Of a stretch of DNA of 64,000 bases, positions 17,380-24,751 are shown piece by piece. Both the position numbers and the translations under genes were made by a program. The stretch covers positions 82,757 to 146,756 of the forward strand of contig CAIQVJ010000124.1 of the NCBI GenBank assembly GCA_903875225.1. The letters run 5' to 3'. The first letter of the stretch is position 1, and each line of letters begins with the position of its first letter. The notes beneath the pieces were generated by a model that saw only the letters and a program-made list of their open reading frames with translations, did no database searches and had not been told where the DNA came from. The stretch comes from an uncultured Pseudomonadota bacterium. Lineage in GTDB: Bacteria > Myxococcota_A > UBA796 > SXON01.

Positions 17380-18822
17380 TCAATTCAGTCCGCCGGCCGG
17401 CATTTCCGGAGCGACAGCGGCGACGCCGCTCGCGAGGCTCCACGGGTCGAGCACAAAAAGCACCGATCCGTCCGGAGCGAGCGTCGACCCGGTCACCTGC
17501 GGCAGGCGGCTGATGGGGAACGGCGGCGGGCTCACCAGCGCCTCGACGGTGCCGACCAGCCGATCGATGTCGAGCCGCTGGCCATCGCGCAGGTAGAGGA
17601 AGGTCTGGTTCGCCGTCGGCGCCGGAGCGGTCTCGTCCAGGGCGCGGGACGGCACGCCGAACGTGAAGCCATCCAACTGGATCAGCGTGAGCTCACGCAG
17701 CTCCACCTTCGCCGGCAGGTCGAGGCGGAACCGGGTACCGCGGCCCGGGATCGTGGTCACGGTCATCTTCCCGCCCTGCGCCTCGATCGTCGCGCGCACG
17801 GCACCGAGGCCGTGCCCGCGCCCGGCATGCAGCCCGACCTCGGACGCCGTGGTGACGCCGGCGCGCATCGCCAACTCCACGGCATCGCCGTTGTCGACCC
17901 CGGCAGCGAACCTCAGGGCCTCCAGGTCGAACCCGCGACCGTCGTCCGTGAAGATGATGGAGATGGAGGCCCCGTTGCGCTCGGCGGTGAGCTGCAGCAG
18001 CGCCACCCCCGGCTTGCCGCACGCGGCGCGATCCGCGGGCGCCTCGACGCCGTGGATGATCGCGTTGGTGAGCAGGTGCACGAACGCGCCCTGAAGCGCC
18101 GAGAGCAGCACGGGGTCGACCAGCGTGCCCTCACCGCGCACGTCGAGTCGAACCTCCTTCCCGTAGAGGGCAGCGACCGACCGCACCTGGCGCCGCAGGG
18201 GCGGCATCACCGAGTCGAAGGTCACCTGCCGGAGCTCGGCCAGCGCGGTGTACAGCCGCCTCGCCGCCGAGTGCACGCGATCCACCTCGGCTCGCACACG
18301 CTCGTCGTCCGGCACCAGCCCGCGAAGGCGCGTGGATGCGGCGAGCACCTCGGTCAATGCGTCCGATGCCAGCGCACCGCGCGGACGATCGGTGCCGTCT
18401 GCCTCCTCGTCCTCCTCCTCGGCCGAGGGGAGGAGCAACGTGAACGCGGTGGTGCCCGACGTTCGCAGGAACGCGCGGGCGCGCTGCTCCAGGGCGGTGG
18501 CGGGCGATGGCTCCTCGCCGATCACCACCTGATCGATCTGGCGGGCGATCATCTCGATGCCGTCCCGGGCGAGCTGCAACGCCTGGGCGTCCCCCGCGAC
18601 GCGCTGCTGCCGAACGGCCTCGAAGACGTCTTCCAACACGTGGGCGAGCAGGGTCATGGCCGCAAAGCCCATCGTCGCGCTCATGCCCTTGAAGGTGTGG
18701 AAAAGACGCATCAGGGTCTGGGCGTCGCCGTCCTGGAGCGGGCGGCCGAGCACGACCTCGGCCTGCGACGTGAGGCGACGAGCCTCGTCGACGAAGAGCG
18801 CGCGGTACCGACTGTTATCCAC
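17380..18822 (-). CDS. CheA-like histidine kinase (HPt - HATPase - degenerate CheW)
   Basis: A 480-residue kinase. Residues 1-105 form an HPt domain with the phosphorylated His42 in LFHTFKG. An acidic linker (about 130-145) replaces the CheY-binding P2 domain. Residues 150-370 contain the dimerisation/ATPase region with N box HLLTNAIIHGVE, G1 DDGRGFD and G2 GRGHGLGAV. The last 100 residues resemble a shortened CheW module. No chemoreceptor, CheW, CheY or CheB gene is nearby, so it belongs to an orphan or dispersed signalling pathway. Its stop lies 26 bases upstream of the dehydrogenase gene. Confidence 0.82.
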   Translation of the reverse strand: MDNSRYRALFVDEARRLTSQAEVVLGRPLQDGDAQTLMRLFHTFKGMSATMGFAAMTLLAHVLEDVFEAVRQQRVAGDAQALQLARDGIEMIARQIDQVVIGEEPSPATALEQRARAFLRTSGTTAFTLLLPSAEEEDEEADGTDRPRGALASDALTEVLAASTRLRGLVPDDERVRAEVDRVHSAARRLYTALAELRQVTFDSVMPPLRRQVRSVAALYGKEVRLDVRGEGTLVDPVLLSALQGAFVHLLTNAIIHGVEAPADRAACGKPGVALLQLTAERNGASISIIFTDDGRGFDLEALRFAAGVDNGDAVELAMRAGVTTASEVGLHAGRGHGLGAVRATIEAQGGKMTVTTIPGRGTRFRLDLPAKVELRELTLIQLDGFTFGVPSRALDETAPAPTANQTFLYLRDGQRLDIDRLVGTVEALVSPPPFPISRLPQVTGSTLAPDGSVLFVLDPWSLASGVAAVAPEMPAGGLN

Positions 18823-18881
18823 GGCGCCAGCGTAGCCGCTTTTTGTGACTCGCGCCGAGCGGTTACCCGAGTCCAGCAGCT

Positions 18882-20081
18882 GTGAACATCCTCCTCGTCC
18901 ATTCGTTCTGGCATCCGCGCGGGGGGGACACCACGTCGCTCGCGCTGCAACAGGCTGCGCTCGCCGAACGCGGCCACACCCTCGTGCCGTTCGGCCAGCG
19001 CCATCCCGACAACGAACCGCAGGCCGGAGATGCCGCCTGGCCCGGCTGGGTCGATCCCGCGAGCCCGCCGACGCCCTCGCGCATCTGGTCGTTCGAGTCC
19101 GCGCGCGCGCTCAGGCGCATGCTGGCGGCAGGATCGCCCCGGTTCGACGTCGCACACGTGCATCACCTGCATCGCCACCTCACCCCCTCGGTCCTCCGGG
19201 TCCTCCACGAAGCGGCGATCCCCGTCGTGTGGACCCTTCACGACTACGAGCTCACCTGCGCGACCGCGAACCACTACCGGCAGGGGCAGCCCTGTGTCGA
19301 GTGCTCGTCGGGCACCCTGCTGCCCGCCCTGCGGCACGGCTGCGCGCGCAGCCCCACCCGCGGGCGGAGCACCCGCTCCCGGCTCGAGGCCAGCGCCCTC
19401 GTCGCCGAGAAGCTCGCCCATCGGGTGCTCGGCGCCATTCGCTGGGTGGACGCCTTCGTGGCGCCGAGTCGCTACCTCGCGGACCACGTCGCAGCCGCGC
19501 TGCACGGGGCGCGGATCGAGCACATCCGAAACCCGCTGCCCGCGGCCCGATGGGTAGACGGTCCCCGCGAAGGCGTGCTCTACGCCGGCCGGCTCGTCGA
19601 GGAGAAGGGCGTGTTCGACGTGCTGACCATCGCCCGCGCGCTGCCGGAAACGCAGTTCACGCTCCTCGGGGATGGTCCGCTGCTCGGCGCCGTCCGAGCC
19701 GCAAACCTGCCGAACGTGCAGGCCCGCGGCGCAACCCCGCGCGACCGGGTCCTGCAAGCGATGCAGTCGGCTGCGGCCGTTCTCGTCCCCTCGCGATGGC
19801 CGGAGAACGACCCCTACGCCGTCACCGAAGCGCAACGGGCCGGGGCCGTGGTGTTCGCCTCGCGGATCGGCGGCATCCCCGAGCAGATCTCGTCTGGCAG
19901 CGACGGCGTGCTGTGTCCGCCCGGAGATCCCGCCGCCTGGATCACACCGCTGCGCAGGATGCTCGGGTCCGCCGAGCAGGCCCACGAGATCGGTGTCCGG
20001 GCTCACCGCCGCGTCCAGACGGAGCGCGATGCCCGAGACATCGCGATATCGCTGGAGCGGCTGTACGTCTCGCTTGTCTGA
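18882..20081 (+). CDS. GT4-family glycosyltransferase
   Basis: A 399-residue GT-B glycosyltransferase of family 4. The N-terminal domain opens MNILLVHSFWHPRGGDT, the acceptor-side glycine-rich loop; the C-terminal domain shows VLYAGRLVEEKGV and the donor-site PSRWPENDPYAVTEAQRAG, with the conserved glutamate. It transfers a sugar from a nucleotide donor in the cytoplasm. The GTG start at 18882 gives the canonical N terminus. It begins a plus-strand cluster with a radical SAM protein, a TIG lipoprotein and a WecG-like glycosyltransferase, which suggests cell-surface glycan synthesis. Confidence 0.86.
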   Translation: MNILLVHSFWHPRGGDTTSLALQQAALAERGHTLVPFGQRHPDNEPQAGDAAWPGWVDPASPPTPSRIWSFESARALRRMLAAGSPRFDVAHVHHLHRHLTPSVLRVLHEAAIPVVWTLHDYELTCATANHYRQGQPCVECSSGTLLPALRHGCARSPTRGRSTRSRLEASALVAEKLAHRVLGAIRWVDAFVAPSRYLADHVAAALHGARIEHIRNPLPAARWVDGPREGVLYAGRLVEEKGVFDVLTIARALPETQFTLLGDGPLLGAVRAANLPNVQARGATPRDRVLQAMQSAAAVLVPSRWPENDPYAVTEAQRAGAVVFASRIGGIPEQISSGSDGVLCPPGDPAAWITPLRRMLGSAEQAHEIGVRAHRRVQTERDARDIAISLERLYVSLV

Positions 20082-20099
20082 TCCGGCCCGGAGTCCCCC

Positions 20100-21611
20100 C
20101 TGAAGGCCCTCTTCTACGTCCCACCGCCCGAGTACAATCGGCGCAACATGCCCATCGACAGGCTGTATGGCTGCAACTTCGGCTACGACTACAAGCCTCC
20201 GGTCCACCTGCTGCAGCTCGCCACCTATGCCCGGGTACACGCAGGTTGGGACGTGCGTTTTCTGGACTCGCCCGCAGAGGGGATCACCGCGCGCGCCTTT
20301 GAGCAGGCCGCCGCTGATGAACATTGGGACGTCTCGGTCTCGTGGTCGACCTATCTCTCGGCGGAGGAGGACCTGCGGGCAGCGAAGGTGCTGCGGCGCG
20401 CCAACCCGGCGATCCACAACGTGTTTGCCGCAATGGCGCCCACCTGGAAGCCCGAGGAGTTCGTCCGGGACGGTCAGACCTGGGCGCTCCTGGGGGAGCC
20501 CGAGCACACGCTGTGTGAGCTCGCGGAGGTGTGGAAGGGCGCTCGCACGCGCGAGGCGGTGAACGGGCTCGCCTGGTGGGACCACGGGGTCAAGCGGAGC
20601 GGGTTTCGCGACCTGCTGGACGTGCCGAGCCTCCCGATCCCCGATCGCCGGCTGCTCCTGGGCACATACCGGGCAAACCGGCTCGACAGGTACCCGGTCA
20701 CCGCAGCCGTCTTCTCCCGGGGCTGCGGCTTTCGGTGCACGTTCTGCACACCGAACGCCGTCGACCAGACCATCGAGCTCGAGTTCAAGCGCCTGCAACC
20801 CACGTACAAGGACCGCCCCCCGCTGCGCAAACGTACGGTCGATCAAGTCGTGGCAGAGATGGAGGAGATCCACGCCCTCGGGTACCGGGGCGTGGAGATC
20901 GCCGACAACGTGCTCACCTGGGGAAAGACGCGCACGACGGAGATCTGTGACCGCATCGCGCCCCTCGGCCTGCAGTGGATCGGGCTCGCGAGGGCGAACA
21001 TGCTGCACGACGTGGACATGGTGCGCTCGATGGCCAGGGCCGGATGCACGATGATCTACATGGGCTCCGAGAGCTTCGACGATGGCCTCCTGGACGACAT
21101 GGCGAAGGATCTGAAGGTGAAGGACGTCGTGAAGGCCGTGCAGGTGTGTCGCGAGGCGGGGGTGGAGCCCGAGGTGAGCGTGCTCATGGGCGCCTCGCCG
21201 AAGGAGACCTGGGCCACGCTGTTCCATTCCTGGCGTGCCGCTCGCCAGCTGGGCACCCGGTTCGTGCACTTCTCCGTGGCCCTGCCCTCGCCGTCCACGG
21301 AGCTCTACGACCTCGCGATTCAGAACGGATGGTTCATCGATGGGGATTTCGTGCCCGCCGACAACAGCAAGGACGTGATCGTGAACCTGCCGCACCTCTC
21401 CGCCCGGGAGCTGCGCCTGGCGCTGAAGCTGGCCTACGCGGCGCAGTACCTCTCTCCCAGGGGGATCCGCCAACAGGTCGGCCACGTGGGATCCGTGACC
21501 GACCTCCGCCACAAGAGCCAGAGCGCCTTGAAGCTCTTTCGGTTCCTCGGGGAGCGCGATCAGGCACGGAAAGGCGCCATCCCCCCGGGCCGAGTGACCG
21601 CCGCTGTGTAG
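20100..21611 (+). CDS. B12-binding-type radical SAM protein; probable CTG start
   Basis: A 503-residue protein with an N-terminal cobalamin-binding-like region and a radical SAM core: CGFRCTFC, the CxxxCxxC cluster for the 4Fe-4S centre, after about residue 200, with later strand motifs (GVEIADNVLTWG, IYMGSES). The first ATG is at 20148, but the 16 codons before it read KALFYVPPPEYNRRN, the expected first beta strand of the family. The only codon that can start it is CTG at 20100, with GGAG 6 bases upstream; an in-frame TGA lies at 20079. The minimal alternative is 20148. Substrate unknown; these enzymes often methylate or rearrange lipids and natural products. Confidence 0.8.
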   Translation: MKALFYVPPPEYNRRNMPIDRLYGCNFGYDYKPPVHLLQLATYARVHAGWDVRFLDSPAEGITARAFEQAAADEHWDVSVSWSTYLSAEEDLRAAKVLRRANPAIHNVFAAMAPTWKPEEFVRDGQTWALLGEPEHTLCELAEVWKGARTREAVNGLAWWDHGVKRSGFRDLLDVPSLPIPDRRLLLGTYRANRLDRYPVTAAVFSRGCGFRCTFCTPNAVDQTIELEFKRLQPTYKDRPPLRKRTVDQVVAEMEEIHALGYRGVEIADNVLTWGKTRTTEICDRIAPLGLQWIGLARANMLHDVDMVRSMARAGCTMIYMGSESFDDGLLDDMAKDLKVKDVVKAVQVCREAGVEPEVSVLMGASPKETWATLFHSWRAARQLGTRFVHFSVALPSPSTELYDLAIQNGWFIDGDFVPADNSKDVIVNLPHLSARELRLALKLAYAAQYLSPRGIRQQVGHVGSVTDLRHKSQSALKLFRFLGERDQARKGAIPPGRVTAAV

Positions 21612-21640
21612 TTTTCGACGGAAGTCGGCGGGAGATCAGT

Positions 21641-21670
21641 TTGCCACCCCTGCGGTTTCAAAAATACGCT
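21641..21670 (+). promoter_or_regulatory. Possible sigma70 promoter of the TIG lipoprotein gene
   Basis: TTGCCA at 21641-21646 and TACGCT at 21665-21670 are separated by 18 bases, in an A/T-richer patch about 33 bases before the GTG start. This is a moderate match only. Confidence 0.35.
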
Positions 21671-21702
21671 ATCCTTCGCATCCGAACCGATAGACTGCTG
21701 CC

Positions 21703-22932
21703 GTGAATCGCACCCCCCCCCCCACCGCCTCCCTGCTCCCCTCGCTGGCCATGCTGACACTCGCGTCGGCGTGCAGCTTCGGCATCTACGACCCGGACCA
21801 CCCCTACACCCCAGACACGGGCGTGTTGGACTCCGGCGCCGATGCAGACACGGATGCAGACGCGGATGCCGACGCCGACGCCGACGCCGATGGGGACTCC
21901 GACACCGACGCCGACTCCGATGCCGACGGTCTCAGCATCGTGAGCGTCACGCCCGACTACGGGACGACGGCGGGCAACGCCCAGGTCGTAATCAAGGGCG
22001 GGCCGTTCGACTCCACGGCCTCCGTCCGTTTCGGCGGCAGCGCCGCGACCGTCGACTCGGTCACCAGCAACGAGATCCACGTACACACCCCGTCGGCCTC
22101 AGCCGAGGGCGCGGTGGACGTGAAGGTCTCCACCAGCGCCAGCTCCGGAACGCTCACCAGCGGGTTCTACTACCTCGAAGACGCCACCGGGCGGACAGGC
22201 GTCCTCGGCTCGATCGGCTGGTACCACTACGTCGGCTCGGCCTGGGACACCTCGGTGCAGGACGAGGGCACCGCCTGGTACACCTTCACGGCACCGACGG
22301 ACCTGACCTACGCGAAGCTGTGGACATCCACGATGGACACCTGCGCGTCCGGCTACACGACCTCGGCGTCGCTCTACTACTACGACTACGGGGTCGCGAC
22401 AGCTACGTGGAACGGCTCCAGCGGGCCCCCGCTGAACTTCGGCTGGGACGCCACCTACGGCCAGTACAGCATCGCTTCGCTCACCAACACGCAGTTCGTG
22501 CAGAACGGGACCTACGACCAGGCCACGCTCTCGGGCACCGACTTCCCGCCGTTCTCGATGCCGAACATCGCCCGCACGCCAGGGTCGTTCACGGTCAACA
22601 CCCCGAACATCGGCGGGGGCACGGTGCCGAACGTGTCCAAGTCGGCGCTCAGCCTGGGGTGGACTACCGCCGGCACCGGCGATTTCATCGTGGTGGACCT
22701 CGCTCTCCTGAGCGCCGACACGAGCACGATCGTCGAGGACGTGAGCTGCGCCCTCAACGACGACGGCAGCTTCACGGTCCCCTCCAGCGTGTGGCACTCC
22801 TGGGCCGCGAGCCGGTACCTGCTGGTCACCGTGGGCCGGGCCACGTTGGGAACCGGCAAGGTGCCCTACAACAACGGGGACTCCCAGGTGGCGGGCATCT
22901 ACTTCGTAGCGGGCGTCGCCCGGACCCAGTAG
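21703..22932 (+). CDS. Secreted lipoprotein with Asp-rich linker and IPT/TIG domain
   Basis: A 409-residue lipoprotein: signal peptide ending LASAC (Cys24), an Asp/Ala-rich low-complexity linker (residues about 45-75, alternating D and A), one IPT/TIG immunoglobulin-like domain (about 78-155; SIVSVTPDYGTTAGNAQVVIKG), and a beta-rich Tyr/Trp/Thr-rich C-terminal domain of unknown type. The acidic linker is typical of Myxococcota surface lipoproteins and may bind calcium. GTG start. It directly abuts the WecG-like gene, so it may be a surface partner of the glycan cluster. Function unknown. Confidence 0.75.
   Translation: MNRTPPPTASLLPSLAMLTLASACSFGIYDPDHPYTPDTGVLDSGADADTDADADADADADADGDSDTDADSDADGLSIVSVTPDYGTTAGNAQVVIKGGPFDSTASVRFGGSAATVDSVTSNEIHVHTPSASAEGAVDVKVSTSASSGTLTSGFYYLEDATGRTGVLGSIGWYHYVGSAWDTSVQDEGTAWYTFTAPTDLTYAKLWTSTMDTCASGYTTSASLYYYDYGVATATWNGSSGPPLNFGWDATYGQYSIASLTNTQFVQNGTYDQATLSGTDFPPFSMPNIARTPGSFTVNTPNIGGGTVPNVSKSALSLGWTTAGTGDFIVVDLALLSADTSTIVEDVSCALNDDGSFTVPSSVWHSWAASRYLLVTVGRATLGTGKVPYNNGDSQVAGIYFVAGVARTQ
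21838..21926 (+). repeat. In-gene GAY-GCN repeat encoding an Asp-Ala tract
   Basis: A 6-base periodic repeat (GAC/GAT followed by GCC/GCG/GCA) encodes the alternating Asp-Ala linker of the TIG lipoprotein. Length change would keep the frame. Confidence 0.7.
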
Positions 22933-23661
22933 GTGGCTCCCGTCGTCGATGTGCTCGGCGTGGGCGTACACGCGCTCGATCTGCCGGCCTTGCTCCGCAC
23001 GGTGGACGATCTGGTGCTGCGTGGCCGGGCCACGGTGGCCTACGCGAACGTCCACGTGCTCAACGAGGCGATGGAGAACCCGTCGCTGCTCGCCTTCCTG
23101 AACGCAGCAGACGTCTGCTACTGTGACGGCGCGGGCGTGGTGCTCGGGGCGCGTCTGTTGGGGCGCTCGCTCCCCGAGCGGATGACAGGAGCCGACTGGA
23201 TCTGGGACCTCGCCGCCCACGCCGAAGGCCGCTATCGGCTCTACTGGCTGGGGTCTGAACCGGGCGTGACCGCCGAAGCGGCGAACGTCCTCAAGGCACG
23301 TCACCCCGCCCTCGACATCGTGACCGACCACGGGTTCCACGCGAAGACCGGACCCGAGAACGACGCACTGATCGCGCGGATCAACGAGGCCATGCCCGCG
23401 ATCGTGCTGGTCGGCATGGGCACCCCGGTCCAGGAGCTTTGGGTCGAACGGAACCGCGAAGCCATCCAGGCGCCCGTGGTGTGGGTCCTGGGCGCCACTG
23501 CGGACTTCGTCAGTGGCAAGGTGAACCGCGGGCCGGTCTGGCTGCACCGCAACCAGGAGTGGCTCGCCAGGCTGATCACCGAGCCCCGCCGCCTCTGGCG
23601 CCGCTACCTCATCGGCAATGGCGTGTTCCTCGCGCGGGTGCTCAAGCAGCGCGTGGCCTGA
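22933..23661 (+). CDS. WecG/TagA/CpsF-family glycosyltransferase (GT26)
   Basis: A 242-residue GT26 enzyme, the family that adds N-acetylmannosamine (uronic acid) to lipid-linked intermediates in wall teichoic acid or enterobacterial common antigen synthesis. Signature elements are AYANVHVLNEA, ADVCYCDGAGVV (catalytic Asp), LPERMTGADW and VGMGTPVQELW. The GTG start at 22933 follows the TAG of the lipoprotein gene with no gap, so translation is coupled. With the GT4 enzyme and the radical SAM protein upstream it points to a surface polysaccharide locus. Confidence 0.88.
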   Translation: MAPVVDVLGVGVHALDLPALLRTVDDLVLRGRATVAYANVHVLNEAMENPSLLAFLNAADVCYCDGAGVVLGARLLGRSLPERMTGADWIWDLAAHAEGRYRLYWLGSEPGVTAEAANVLKARHPALDIVTDHGFHAKTGPENDALIARINEAMPAIVLVGMGTPVQELWVERNREAIQAPVVWVLGATADFVSGKVNRGPVWLHRNQEWLARLITEPRRLWRRYLIGNGVFLARVLKQRVA

Positions 23662-23674
23662 CCGGCTGGGGGCC

Positions 23675-24007
23675 TCAGACCTTGTCCCCCACGGCGATGA
23701 GCCCGAACACCAGGATCACGTAGGCGGCGACCGCAGCCATCACCACCGCCGACAGGCCTGCCGCCACGACTCCGGCGAGGATTCCCGCCGTGCCCATGGC
23801 CCGCTCCGAGGCGTCTGCACCGCGCTGGACCTGACTCCCGGCGTACACCGCGTAGCCCCCCAGCGGGAGGGCCACCATGTAGGGTGCGTAGCACAGGCAG
23901 GGGGCGATGGCGGCGCAGATCAGCGCGAACACGCCGGCATACATCGCCTGCGACGCTTGATGGGTCGGAGCGGCGGGGGAGTCGGCGTAGCCATAGGGAT
24001 CGGGCAT
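23675..24007 (-). CDS. Small membrane protein, DUF4190-like
   Basis: A 110-residue protein with a short Tyr/Pro-rich cytoplasmic N terminus (MPDPYGYAD) and two or three membrane helices (about 22-55 and 72-105). The layout (Gly/Pro/Tyr start, paired helices, small loop) resembles DUF4190-type membrane proteins of unknown function. It converges with the WecG-like gene, with 13 bases between stops. Confidence 0.65.
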   Translation of the reverse strand: MPDPYGYADSPAAPTHQASQAMYAGVFALICAAIAPCLCYAPYMVALPLGGYAVYAGSQVQRGADASERAMGTAGILAGVVAAGLSAVVMAAVAAYVILVFGLIAVGDKV

Positions 24008-24065
24008 CTTGCGGAACTAACCCGGACCGATGCCCCGACGTCGTCCGGGAGCGGCCGCCCCTGGA

Positions 24066-24683
24066 CTACAGCGCGTAGCTGACAGACCGCGTGAACAGCA
24101 GCGTGGGCTTCGTGCTGCTGGCCGCCAGCTTGGACACCTTCACCTCGAGCACACCGCTGGCTCCAGAGACCGGTGCGAAGAACCGGTAGAATTCGACCGA
24201 CGGGCCCTTCACGGACACCGTCTCCTTCATCACCTGGGTGCGCTGTTCCCCGATCTTCTTGCCGTCGGCGTAGACCTCGCCGATCAACCAGTACGCGTTG
24301 CCGTCGAAGCCGGCCCCGTTCACGGCGTACAGCACGGGGAGCTCGACCACCACGGAGTCCGCGGTGGTGTACACCACGCTGGGACCCCAGTTGTCGGCCA
24401 GCGGGGCCTTGCCGTTGAAGTCGAGCCCCATCTTGCCCGGACCGCTCGGCACGACGACCTTGGGAGCGGGCGGTTCTACGGCGATCGGCGCCGCGATCTG
24501 GATGTCCTCGTCGGTGTTGAACGCGCTGGCGTCCGGGACGTCGGGCGGCTTGGGCTTGTCGTCCGTCTTGAAGAAGTCGTCGTCCTCTCCCGCGACCGCG
24601 TCGTCGGCATGGGCGAGGCTGGGCGAAGCGCCGAGCGTCACGAACCCGAGGAGGGCGGCGAGGGCATACGTAGAAAGGCGCAT
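24066..24683 (-). CDS. Secreted protein of unknown function with acidic linker
   Basis: A 205-residue protein with a conventional signal peptide (MRLSTYALAALLGF..., cleaved after AHA), an acidic/Pro linker (about 29-60) and a beta-rich domain (about 90-205) that recalls Ig-like folds. No family recognised. The ATG at 24683 has GGAG 6 bases upstream, and a near-consensus promoter lies at 24712-24739, so this gene is probably well expressed and monocistronic. Confidence 0.65.
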   Translation of the reverse strand: MRLSTYALAALLGFVTLGASPSLAHADDAVAGEDDDFFKTDDKPKPPDVPDASAFNTDEDIQIAAPIAVEPPAPKVVVPSGPGKMGLDFNGKAPLADNWGPSVVYTTADSVVVELPVLYAVNGAGFDGNAYWLIGEVYADGKKIGEQRTQVMKETVSVKGPSVEFYRFFAPVSGASGVLEVKVSKLAASSTKPTLLFTRSVSYAL

Positions 24684-24711
24684 CGAAGACTCCCTGAAGG
24701 TTGACACCCGA

Positions 24712-24739
24712 ACGATAGACGAGATTCGGCAATTGTCAA
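24712..24739 (-). promoter_or_regulatory. Strong sigma70-type promoter with flanking inverted repeat
   Basis: On the minus strand a perfect TTGACA -35 (24739-24734) and TATCGT -10 (24717-24712) are 16 bases apart, about 30 bases before the ATG at 24683. The -35 box is half of an inverted repeat: GTTGACA on the plus strand at 24700-24706 and its complement at 24734-24740. The repeat brackets the -10 box and could serve as an operator. Confidence 0.6.
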
Positions 24740-24751
24740 CAGGAAGTGGTT

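Noticed and set aside
18711..21512. A 933-codon minus-strand open frame across the glycosyltransferase and radical SAM genes
   Set aside because: It covers two genes with clear catalytic motifs on the other strand and shows no domain itself.
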